Source: Eopsaltria australis (taxonomy: Eukaryota; Chordata; Aves; Passeriformes; Petroicidae). Taken from it: 64,000 nt of DNA. Shown here in pieces: positions 13,801 through 25,300 of this stretch (position 1 is its first letter; every line of letters begins with the position of its first letter). The stretch is from positions 1,984,001 to 2,048,000 of the forward strand of contig JAVTVJ010000070.1 in the NCBI GenBank assembly GCA_034509425.1. Direction: 5' to 3'. The translations under genes and the position numbers were made by a program. A model generated the notes under the pieces. That model did not search any database, had not been told where the DNA came from, and worked only from the letters and a program-made list of their open reading frames with translations.

Positions 13801-16800
13801 CTTCAAGTGAACAAAATCAGCATTAAAAATAGTGACTGGAAGGCTTTCATTCAGATTTGCTAACAAATTTGGCAAGCAGAAAAAACATAGGCAGCGATAA
13901 AGGAAGAACTGCAGCTTAGGTCTTGTGAAGGTTGTGATGGTCTATAATGTGTATTGATCAACAAAAATACAAATTATGACTTGAAACAAAAAATTATTAT
14001 TCAAGTTCATCTGACCACAAGGGTATTAACAGACACATCACTGACTTAAAAACTTCTTAGTGCTCAGTGACCCTGCACATGTCCAGAACTGCTGTTATTT
14101 GAGGATCCCACTTCACACCTAAGCTTTATGATTTGTGTGCCTGTTTTCTCCAAAGAGCCTAATCTCTAACCTAATGCAAACTGAATACTTTACCTGTGGC
14201 AGCCTGGTGTCTAGATTACTTGTATAGAAAGTAGATTATCTGAATTCAGATCTTTCTTTCCTGTGACCGCATTCAGATCCAAAAATTCTCCCAACTCCTA
14301 GAGGGTGCCTTAGTCAATAAGCTAAGAAATCTCCACCATTTTGAAGGGGTGGTTCTGCAGTGAAGAACTCAGGAGAGGGAATTTGTAGAGGAGGGAGCAT
14401 GAAACTACAACTTTGCCAATGATGCATTTATTTTATAAGAAAAATATACTGATTATGTTCTGTTTGTTCATTTTTTGTTTCAAAGCCACTGCTAAAATAT
14501 TGAATGACATCTTTTAGAAAATGTATCCAAACCCTGATCTCTTCTGTCCTGATGATCATCCTATTACTGAACTTCCCAAAGCCTTGTGGATCCATACTCT
14601 TTCCTGCAGTGATACAACTTCAGAAAGATAGAAGGAATTTATCTCTAGCATGAATAGCAAATAGCATAACACCTGGTGCTTTTTATAGAAATGGAAATTT
14701 TAGGTTGGACTCCCTCTCACTTTTACATTCAAGACCTGACAGAAGGAGGTGGATATCAAAGAGAAAGAAATGCTTAACATAGGAGTGAATATGAGTAACA
14801 CAAGGTGGTTTTTATATACAGCCTTTTTTTTTTATTTTACGCAAGACCTAACTATGCTTGTTCATTGTGTGAGATTTTTAGGTTACAGTTCTAGTACTTA
14901 ATCCAGTGAGCCCAACTTTCATTTGTGATCAACACGCTTAAAATTCAAACCTTCCAACACCCAACTTGTAGTCAGCCAAGTTGTTTATTAGAGTTATCAC
15001 TACATAACTCAACAATTAAAGCCATGCCAAGTGGTTAATCAGGCATGACATCTGAACTAAAACTCCATACTCTGCTCCATAGAGTTAGCTGCTCTCACTC
15101 CTGAAATACCCCATGTAGAACTCTGTATCCAGGTTTCCTAGGACACATTTTGTAACACAGGGACAGCAAAATGAGTTCAGTGCTAATTTGGTCCTGGAAC
15201 TCCATTAGCCACAAGTGCAGCCCTGTAGGAGATTTTCAGAGCAAACTTTTTGGTGCTGAGGACCTGACTCACACAGTATGGAGGGTTCAGGGTCAGACCA
15301 TGTGGCTTTAATGCCTGCATCAGTGAGAAGTCATGAAAATGCTTGTAGAGTACATCTGAGGTTTTTTGCCCAAGAGGGTTCCCTTGCAGTATTTCTGGGC
15401 CTGCTCTGAAGTGTGAACTGAGGCCAAAAGTGAGGTGACCTGCAGTCCTGTCCCAAAACAAATCACTAAATTAATCTCATCCTTGCGATGTGAAAAACTT
15501 GGAAAACTGGGGGATTTCAAATTGAAATCTAAAAGGATTCTTGGATCTTAAGCAAGCTACATTAAATCATATGGCCTTAGAAATGCCCTGTGGTATCTGG
15601 TTACCCCGTGCTGGCCAGGCAGCTCTGACACAGCCTGTGGGAGCAGCTGCACACAAGCAGCACAACCCCAGCTGGGTCAAGGAAACGTACTATCCCCTGG
15701 ACAAAGATTTTAGTTCAATATTATGGCACCAGACTTTAGGCAGCTTTTATACAGAGATGTCTTATGTGCCATGTTATGCAACTATGCTGGTGACATTGTT
15801 ATCAGTATGGAGCCCACCGTGGGATCAGAGCAAGGCTCTTCCTTCAAAAGCAGGTCTCTGTCATCTAGTCATCTAAATCACTCTTTAGGCTCCACTGACT
15901 GTAGCAGAGCCTTATAGGCCCGTATAGTGGGAATGTAGATACTTATCACACAAGCAGACACATACATGAGACGCAAAATTAGGTGTCTTAATCTTGCTCT
16001 GGATTTGTTCTTGAAATCAGAACCTGGCCATGATGAATCTCCCAAAGGGCTTTATTAGTACCAGCAGAATAATCTTGTTCAAATCATTCACATTAGGATT
16101 ATTCAGATCAGTGTAAACCTTTATAAACTGATCTTTTAAGGGGGAGTATATTTTGGAAGGGCAAGTAACTTCAGCAAGAGAATGCCAGTGTCTCGGACTA
16201 GACTCAAAAAGCCGGGTTGCCTTTGCTGGGAAACCAGATTATTTAATGCTGTATATTACTGCAGAATTGCAAGGTTTACACTTACAACATGAATTTATTT
16301 CTGGTTTTGGAATAAATATTGTTATGGATTAAATTTAGGATTTTGAGTTCTACAAGATTTCAGTAAGATAGTAATTTTTTTTAATTATCAATTAGAGAAT
16401 CTTGCAACCAAAGAATAATTCTCCCTCTGTTTGGCTGTCGTTATTCATTCCTCTCTTGCAGAAGAGCAGTAACTCATTTCTCCACGTGCTTGAGGGACAG
16501 ATTTTTCCTCTTCTCATGCACAGACAAAGGCAGTGCCTCACAGCTGAGGGGCCTGGGTCGTCTTGCTATACTTAAATCACTTCTATTAGCTTTACAGCTC
16601 TCATTTTGCTCCATCTACTTCCTTTTAATTCCTTCTGCATCACTTATGGAAACTGAAGGACAAGATCTACCTGCTTTACAGAGACAAGAGTCCCTCTGTA
16701 ACAGGCAAAGAAAAGGTTTAAAGCTGCAGATGGGAAAAGGCAGAAAGGCTGGAAGATCATAAGCAGGCACATCTGTGTTTTAAGAGAGAAGTTAAATGTA

Positions 16801-16849
16801 GGAGAATTGAACGTAAACATGAATGTACACAGACCTCTGTGCCAGACAG
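10146..16849. other. AT-rich non-coding stretch with simple repeats
   Basis: No gene or clear transposon was found. It includes a 25-nt A run (10798-10822) and a short T run near 10560. The open frames at 11759-12046 (plus), 15183-15461 (minus) and 15541-15876 (plus) lack family motifs. The segment around 15180-15900 is somewhat richer in GC than its surroundings but matches nothing I know. Several donor-like words (for example gtaagg read on minus at about 12196 and gtaaag on minus at about 14193) have no convincing exon attached. Confidence 0.55.
10798..10822 (+). repeat. poly(A) homopolymer, 25 nt
   Basis: An uninterrupted run of 25 A. No retroposed gene body was recognised immediately upstream, so it is treated as a simple repeat rather than the tail of a processed copy. 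Confidence 0.95.
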
Positions 16850-16985
16850 CAGGAATGGGGAGCAGAATAAAGCTCCCATAATCCAAGGGAAAATGGTCAG
16901 GTCTGTGGGGCTGGTTGGGATTCATCCAAGGGTACTGAGGAATCTAGCAGAAGTGCTCACTGAACCACTTTTAAACCAGTAAATT
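16850..16985 (+). mobile_element. CR1 LINE internal fragment (reverse-transcriptase region)
   Basis: The plus strand carries a short piece of CR1 ORF2. The sequence after 'cccataatccaaggg' translates, with frame breaks, to a motif of the type GIHPRVLRNLAEVLTEPL at about 16915-16975. This matches the conserved segment just upstream of the reverse-transcriptase core in avian CR1 (established knowledge of the family). Downstream, the words near 17060-17095 ending 'tgattctataat' resemble a worn CR1 3' tail, so the copy may be a 3' end with a large internal deletion reaching about 17095. The fragment is short and non-functional. Confidence 0.7.
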
Positions 16986-17918
16986 ACAAATTTTGAAGAA
17001 TAGATTTTACCTGGATTACTACCTTAACATTTGAAGAAAGGCTGAATGTCTTTCAAAAGCTTTGGTTGCCCTCAAGCCTTGATGTGATTCTATAATCTGG
17101 TACTCAGAAATAATTTCTAATTTGTATGGAAAATCTGTATGGCTGGAATGAGGAGAACTCATTGCACTGCCATTGGGGTCTTTGCATTTTTAACACAAAG
17201 AATAATGTTTCAACTGAAAAGTGGACTTGTCATTTTTTTTCTCTGCTGTTTTTATGAATTGTGCAAACCATAAGTTATGGCAGGTAACTGCACGACTTTT
17301 GAAAAGAAAGAGCCTTTCCATTCCTGATGATCCGGACTTCGATTTCTAGCAAATTTAAAACTAGAAATATCTGAGATAACTTTGTGTTCAAATTGTTTTG
17401 ATAACTGAGCTGAATTAACTTTAGTACTGAAATTGTAGCTGACTAATTTGGTGTGCTCCATTAATTCATATAAATTTGTGAAAAACTGCATTCTATGGTC
17501 CAGACACATTAAAAGCTGGATTAAAATAAGCAAATTATTTTCATCAGATCATCATTTTTGAAGTAATATTTTTAGAGTATCTTTTTTTTATTTTTTGATT
17601 TGAAAAAAAGGATTCTGAAGTACATTTTTTAGAAGTTTTAATCAACCTTTCAATATGAAACAAATGTTTTTGAGTTGAATCACATTAGTAAGTGTAATAA
17701 TAACTAAGGTTGATTGATAATTCCATTTTTGGTGATAAAAATCAGACAATTTACTTTTGGGCAATTTCAACTATTTTTACGTACTTCCTAGATGCTAATG
17801 TGTTGCCACTGATTTGAGAAGTCCTTTTCAATTTATTTTCCAAACTAATATCCATGTAGAAAATCCACATCTTTATTATTCTAGTTAAATATAGACACAA
17901 TATAAAAGAAGGGTTTCA

Positions 17919-17947
17919 CTGGAAAAGAAAAGAAGTTTCTTTTCCAG
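17919..17947. repeat. Hairpin: 12-bp perfect inverted repeat, 5-nt loop
   Basis: The arms CTGGAAAAGAAA (17919-17930) and TTTCTTTTCCAG (17936-17947) are exact reverse complements separated by AGAAG. Beyond a 2-nt bulge the pairing continues outward for about seven more pairs with two G-U pairs (17912-17918 with 17950-17956), giving a stem near 19 bp. It could be a structured RNA, a cruciform, or chance in a purine/pyrimidine-biased region. Confidence 0.8.
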
Positions 17948-20900
17948 AGTGGAATCACTTCGAGGTATCACTTTTGCACTTTGCATACATAATAGGAATG
18001 GCTAGTACCATTCCTTGCTTTCAAACACTTCATCTGTGCTTGACATGGAGAAAATGTCATTCATTACGTGGCTGCTAACACAGTTTCTGTTCATTGACCC
18101 CAATTATACGAGCTATCACTGCTCAGGCTTAAGAAAGCACTTAGGCACACACTTGAGTTCCATTACAGGGACTTGTTGAATGGGGAAATGCAGACACAGG
18201 CTTGAGTGCCTGCTTGAACAGGGCCCATCTTACACACTGGCCCTGCCAGCATTGATGTCTGGGAGCACAACAATAATCTCATTGATTCCAGCAGGGCAGC
18301 TCGAGCAAATGAAAGGTCAAAATTAAGTACACGTCTGAATATTGGCAGAAGCAGAAACTGGATGTCTTTGTAGTTACCTACAGATAATTGCAAGCAAGCC
18401 TCATCCACAATGCAAACTGGCCTCATATATACCTACTGAGTGGCCTCATAAATACTGAGTTGTGGCAAACCTGGAAGGATCCTGTTAGACTATTCCTTGA
18501 GCAACCTCTGTGTCTGCTGCTGGGGACCATTGTACACCATTGCACAACTGTGATGATCATCATAGATTTGGGGCTGGAATACAGCACAGAGAGAAGACCT
18601 GGCAACAGAGGTGTCCGTGCCTCTGCATTAAGCACCTATCTCTCAGTCACAAACCATGAAGAAAACAAAGCAGTTAAAAACATCATTCACAACTGCACAG
18701 TTCACACAGAACTGTCAGAGCTAAGACATTGGAAACACCTCCCCAGCTTGCACACTGGCTAGCCTTTCCCCAGTTTCCCTCATGTAGCAATCACTGACAG
18801 GGGGGGCTCGGGAGAGCAAGGTGCTTTCTTATGAAACTGATAAATGGCATCCACGAGTGATTAGGGAAAATAAACAATTATATTGATGGGTTTTTTTCCT
18901 CCAGAGAAGGGAAGCCAAGAGTGAGCATCTATGGTAAAAGAAAACCAGCTTGTGTCTGCACAGAGCACACAGTTTTCAGACGGGTGAGGGATTTATATGG
19001 AGATAGTATCTGTAATTCTACATCAAAGCGTAAGCCAAATTTACAGAATGTCATTCACTTCACTTTGATTATTCTATGTTTTTTTTGCTGTAGTGGTTTT
19101 TGGTCTCACATGACAGTCCATTGAATTTAACAGAAACATCCAGCTCCTGTCATTCTTGACAGACTTACAGGTCCTTATAGATCAGATTATGCAAAACAAC
19201 CTTTCTGTCTATTAAGTCACCAAGAAATCAATGCAGTGATGCTTCAGGTGCATTAGTTCTTATTAAAAATACAGCCTGCCAACAAGGAAACAAATGTATA
19301 AATTACCTCTGGGCCAGCCATCATATATGTTTTTTTCCTAAACTGCATTATCTCCTAGGCACTTGCTGCAACATGCTTGTATCAGAACAGACAATACAGC
19401 AGCACGATTTTTCAGGACTAAGAAAGGAATTGTAATGAAAATGCCACTTTTAATAAGAAAGTTCAATAATATTCAGTCTTGGTTGCTCCAGCTGGGATAT
19501 TAATGTCTTGCACTTCTTTCTGGAATTCAATAACTGAGTGAAAAAGGTAGAGATTGAGAGGTTAAAAATACTTGGCTGTGCTAAGCATATAAGGTCACTG
19601 GAATTATTGGTAGAACTGATCTAACAGCTGTTGCTCTTTAAACATTTTTTGTCAGATTTTTCAAGACAACTGAAAGGGAACTCCTTACATGCCTAAAGCA
19701 TAAAAATGATTACTCAGTTTTTCTGCATGATAGAAGCTGTATCACATGGAGACTAAAGAAGTTCTGAAGTATTTGGAGTGAAACATCTCTGTACGACCAT
19801 CACTTGTACAAAGGCACAATGATTGAATGCAACTGCACCTCAAAGTCATAGACTAGAATTGGGGAAGACCTGGTTTTCAGATATTGAAAAAAGCAGGTTT
19901 TGCATTCACAAGTCATTTTCTGCTTTAAGATGCTCTTTTTGACCTAAAAAACACTGTAGAGACAACTGCTGACTTCAGACCTGAAGTCTGTGAAGTTATG
20001 TGCCTAATGTAAAAAACACGAGCAGAAACATCCACTTTCATGAGACTGTCCTGTGCGTAAAATTAAGAATGAGTTCTTTTAGACTCCAGGTGATGAAATC
20101 CATTATTTTCATTTATGTGTGATCAATAGAGATATTTCAATCAGAGACTTGGGTGTGAGTTGGGACAGCCTCAGCTGAGGATGGTGCTGCAGATGAGAGA
20201 AACTGACTCCTTTTCACTACTTTCCCCTCAGCCTAAAATTGCTGAAGTAAGATTGCTGCACAAGTAGAAAACCCCCTCATATCAGAAAGAAACTATGGGC
20301 AGCAGCTGAAAGGTTTTTCAGTGAGAATTTTAACTTGTAACCTTGCTAAATATCCTTATTTTTCCACTGAAGTCATAGTATTTTTGGTTTCTTCTTTTGT
20401 ATGTTTTTTTGTTAATGACAGTTTCAGAATACTTGGAAAGACCAATGTTTTCCTTCTTTATTGTTTCCTTTTTAACTCTCATTGTGGTATACATTTTAAT
20501 ACTTACATGAAGAAAAGAAATGAAAAAAGACAAAAAAAGAATAAAGAAAAAGAAATGTTGACTGAAACATTTCATCCCAAGACATTTTCTTTTTGAGCAA
20601 AAGACTGAATTACAGAACTGCTATTTCTCTTGTATCACTTTGTTTACAAAACTGTATCAGTTTAAAAACAAGTGCTAAATTTTAAAGTGTACATTTTATG
20701 TTTTGAAAATGAAAAGCTCAAGGCTTTTTCCTTTGAAATATTTTTTTCATATTATACACTTCAATTCTAAAAGGAAAATTAAACAAACAATTAAAGGAAG
20801 CCTGAATGTTTCAAGTTATCTTGTAATCCAAAGTAATGTGCTTTTTATTAAGGCCAGCAAAAGCTTAAACCAAAATTCATGGTAGCAAGTAAAAAAAAAA

Positions 20901-21392
20901 AATCTGTTGGAATGTAAGTTTCTAAATCAGGCCCAAAAAATCTATTCAACTAAAGTGTACAGAATCTAGGTAAATGCCCAATAGACCATGCCTTATTCAT
21001 TTAAAAGAGTCAACTGCTGGGAAAGGATATTTGTGAAATGTTGATAGTCCTTATCTTTTATAAATAGTGTAATAATGAAAATATTTTCCTAGTTGAATCT
21101 GAGTAAAAGGTCTCTAATCAGATTTCAAGGTTTCAAAACCTCATATTCTGCTTTCATGGAAAATTTCTTTAGTGGATGGGGTACAGAACAGCTGGGAAAC
21201 AAATGGGTAAACCAAGGCTGGGAAACAGAGCAGCAAAGTATACAAGATTTATGAGTCAAAAAAAGAACACAAAAGCCTCAAACCCTTTAGTCAAAAGGTT
21301 AGCTTGCTCCCCTTGAGAGGGGAAGACCCAATTCACGTTCTTGTCCCCAGGCTGTTCTATGTATTATTCACTAGAGAATTATTGCATGGAGG

Positions 21393-21412
21393 AAAAAAAA
21401 AAAAAAAAAAAA
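21393..21412 (+). repeat. poly(A) homopolymer, 20 nt
   Basis: An uninterrupted run of 20 A with no recognisable retroposed gene next to it. Confidence 0.95.
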
Positions 21413-21687
21413 GGAGCATAATCACTACAAGATAGATAAGGTAATTTGAAAAAAACCTGCTTTTTCAATTTTGGTTTGCTTTGGCGTTCTTTTGCTTTGG
21501 TTTTTTTAAGGATGGGAGAATATATGATTGTTCATTAGACTGGCGTTGCAGGATGGCATGACGTCAATGTTGATGATGCACTTGATCTCCACTCATGCTG
21601 TATTTCAAAGAAAGTTATCCATTGGATAAGCATTGTTTGGGGTTTACCTAAAAGTTACATAAGCAGAAAGTTTGAATGGCCTAAGCA

Positions 21688-22385
21688 CAGAGTAACAGTC
21701 TGAAAGGGACCTTTTGGAGGTGATCTAGTTCATTCTCCTGGCTCAAAGTAGAATCAGCTATAGCACATTGCCCAGAGCCATGCTTATGGGTTTTGAATAT
21801 CTCCAAGGATGGAGGTTCTACAGACTCTCTGTGTGGTCAGTGCCAGTGCTCAGTAACCAACACAGTAAAGAGTGTTTCTTGGTATTCAGAGGGAACCTCC
21901 ACATTTCAGTTTGTACTCATTGCTTCTGCTCTTGTAACTAAGCACCACTGAATAAGGCCTGTCTCAGTCTTCTTGCACCTTCCCTGTAGGTATTTGTGCA
22001 CCTTTTTCCCCTTTTCCCATTCTTATCTAGCCTGACCAATTTCAGCTCTTTCAGTCTCTCCTTATATGACAGATGCTCCAATCCCTCCATCATCATAGTG
22101 ACCCTAGGTGTCTCATATTAGGGAGCCCAAAACTGGGCCCAGAACTCCAGGTGTGACTTCACCATTGCTGAGTAGATGGGAAAGGATTTCCCTGAACGGC
22201 TGGCAATGCCCTGCCTAATGCAGGATTCCATTGGCCTTCTTTGCTACCTTCTGGAAAGATTCCTTCCACATGGCCATCCTCCAGCCTGCACTGGTGCTTT
22301 GGTTTCTTCTTCCAGAGATGCGAGGCTTTGCCCTTCACCTCGTTGAACTTCATAAGGTTTCTGGTCATCCACTTTCTTAACCATA
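21688..22385 (-). mobile_element. CR1 LINE, 5'-truncated, 3' portion
   Basis: The plus strand shows the reverse complement of a CR1 3' region in the usual order: 'gaaagggaccttttggaggt' (near the element's 3' end, about 21700), 'tttgaatatctccaaggatg' near 21793, 'ccagaactccaggtgtgact' near 22139, and 'gttgaacttcataaggtttc' near 22343. It is collinear with the copy at 8037-8800 and similar in extent, with a different mutation set, so they look like independent old insertions of a related subfamily. The minus-strand open frame 22159-22392 is degraded CR1 coding sequence, not a host gene. Confidence 0.93.
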
Positions 22386-25300
22386 TATACAAAATATAAT
22401 TATTCTCAAGTTACAGCACTCAATCTTATGTGATTGCAACTTTCCAAGTGTTTGACATAACAAGCGCTGTGATGAATACCAGTACAAAGTAGAAACTGAT
22501 GTTTATTTTTCTTATTCTGATCTCAATTGTCTCAAAATAGAGAAAATAGAACCACTGAAAGGTTTTGAGTTTTTCAAGTACAGTACAGTCTTATGGATGT
22601 CTCCTGTTGGCTGACTTGGAGTTCATATAAACAAAGAATATCTGCTGCTGCTTTTTTTTAATTATTTAACTGTCTCTTTTATCAAATGCAATAATAAATT
22701 GACTTGTCTGTTGCATTGAAAATCAAGGATCCAACTGGAGTTCTTGTAATGATGACAAACAGGGCAGTCATTGATGCAGAAAGGCTCCCCTGCCCTTATG
22801 GAATTGTTTGAACCTAAATAGCACTGTCACACTCCTCGGGATTTCATATTCTAGTGCAAGTAGTGATCCAGCTATGGTGGCTTAATCAATCTCATTTTGA
22901 CATCAGTCTAGTTTTATGAGCTCCAATAACTGTATTTCTAAAACGGATTTCTTAGCTGTAAGATTCCTCAGCTTGTTATTCCCAACATCTCAACAAGTGT
23001 CAGAAGAGTACATGAGCAGTATGCTTGAAATTTGGGTGAAGAAACACTAATTGCAAAAAAGAAGGAGGTTTGGAAAAAGAGGCAATGGACTATGTGCACA
23101 GGGCTGAAATTCTTCATCTAATTCTATCACTCTTGTAAACAGCTCTTATAAATAAAGAAAAAATTCAGACTTATAAAGAACAGGTCCACTAACGTAATTA
23201 CATAGTGCCCAATACATGAAGAAAAGTAGAAGCTCTCACAAGGAAGAGAGGGTGATTAATAAGGAAAGAAAGCAACATATTGGAACAGAGCAGGAGGCAT
23301 CCAGGAATGACTCAGACTACCTGTAATCCTTATTTCCAGGAAAATGAAGCAATCTTGCATAAACAGGAAAGTGGTGGTAACAAAAATTAAATCTGCATTT
23401 GTAGCGATTATGGGGGATGAGGGTAAAAAATGAGAATATTAAGATGAAGTTCATTACTACCCCTTTTAAAGGACAGATTAGGAAGTCAGTGAGACAGTGT
23501 GGCTAGACATAACTTTCTAACTATCAAATGGCTGGCAAACAATGGAGTGTTGCCACATAGGAGAGAGTAAATTGGGTATGAGCTGTCTTTTAAGGAAAAT
23601 TTATTTGCTGCTGATATCAGATGCCCAGTATAAATATAAATCCCTGCAGACTCCCTCTGTAGTGACTAGAGAGAAACAGAATTTTCCAGAAGCATTAAAT
23701 CCTATTTTAAAAAATCAAAGATTATTTATCTCTTATAGAAATCTTCAGTTAGTTCAGTGTTAGTGAAACTAAAAGGTTGGGTGGAAGAGATTTCATCAAT
23801 AAAGGCCAAAGTTCTAACATTTAAAAAAAAAAAAAACCAGAAATTTGGCTTAATTTAGAACTGGAAATGGGTCTCAGCAAGTTATTTATCCCTACAGCTG
23901 CCACGAGGCTGTACCTAGGAAATTTCTAAGATGTTTTTCAAAGCTGTTTCTTCATTTTTCAAGTATGTCAATAGTTCTAGATTCTTTCTCCTAATTTTCA
24001 TTACCTCAAATGCAAAGAGATTGTTATCACGGGGAATAAATTCTGTAAGGATTATTGAACACATATAATCTACTGTGCTGTAAGAGTATTTTAGGAATTA
24101 AAGGCAATATTATGGCCCCTTCTTATCTGCCTCCCAGGGCACCTGATTCTGGCCATTGACAGGACACAAATCAGGATGCATTTTGTGCCTGACTCGTTAT
24201 AGCCATTCTATCTTTCTAATGTTGCTCCTTAATATTATTTTCTTAGTTAGGGTACATTGCACCAGTCACTTCAGAAGAATACAAAGTTTTCAAAAAGTCA
24301 AAATCAGATGTGAGATTTGTAACACCTATTTATAGGGGGCATTTAGCCCAGTTTAGCTACACTAAAGTGACACCAGACAAGAGTGACCAAGGGTAAAAGG
24401 TGATGGTCCCTGTTGGAGAACAAGAGCTTCTGGCTAAGCTTCAAGAGCTCTAGCAGCGGGACAGGAACACTGTGTGTTTAGTCATACAGTACCCACTACA
24501 GATGTCATTAAGATCAGTGGGACTGGAAGGAAAACATTCACTTTCTATCCAGTGGTGGACAGAGGGTGAGAAATAATCCTAGACATCCCTTCAAGGCTTC
24601 TTGTATTCTGATTATCACAGCAGGGCTGTGTGAGACCAGCACCAACAGCGGTGCTCCTTCTCAGGCAGTGTCAAAGTTGGCCAGGGATGGCTGGGCTTGT
24701 ATAGCACAGTATATTTTTTTCAGAATGAAAATGGAGAGGAAATAGATCACAGAGCAATAAGCAGCTTACAGTCACACCTTGCCTTGCTAACATTGCCTTT
24801 TTCACCTCTCGGAACTAATTTTCTTTAGTCTGCGATTTTTTTATTCTGATTTAATGTCCCGTATCCTACCAAAGCAATATGTACTATGGTAATCTCTATG
24901 GAAATTATGGATATAGGAACAAGTAACACCCAGATATATATAATACACACCTCTGCACAAAAATATATATGACTCTTGTAGTACACTGATGCAATAGTTT
25001 TTGAATATTTCATTGTGTGCCCTAGCATCTATGTCAATAGAATATTTATTATTCCATTCTTCCAAAACATCTCATCTGTTACAAAGGGTGACATCCTTTC
25101 AACTGCTGCATTTTGCAACTATGCTATTAGATCGGTGAAAAATTGCATTCCAGCTGATTTGTGGAGGCAGATGCATTGTAACCCCTGCCACACTGAAAAG
25201 CAGAGGTATTGTGCTGAAGGAGCATGACCAAGTCACAGTATTTTAGAATAAGAAAACATTATGACGCCAGTGGCAACAGGAAGTAATTTGATAAGAAATT

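Larger units (their letters stand above)
17100..21687. other. AT-rich non-coding stretch
   Basis: No gene or dated transposon was found. It contains a hairpin at 17919-17947, a short palindrome (GACTTCAG/CTGAAGTC) at 19971-19988, an A/G-rich tract at about 20507-20557 and a 20-nt A run (21393-21412). The longest open frame, 18388-18762 (plus, 124 residues), has no motif I recognise and overlaps an open frame on the other strand; I treat it as chance. Confidence 0.55.

Noticed and set aside
18388..18762. 124-residue open frame on plus
   Set aside because: No domain, no start or splice signals, and it is matched by an opposing open frame (18423-18635 minus).
20507..20557. A/G-rich tract as a triplex or promoter element
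   Set aside because: It is interrupted by several pyrimidines and looks like ordinary A-rich low-complexity DNA.
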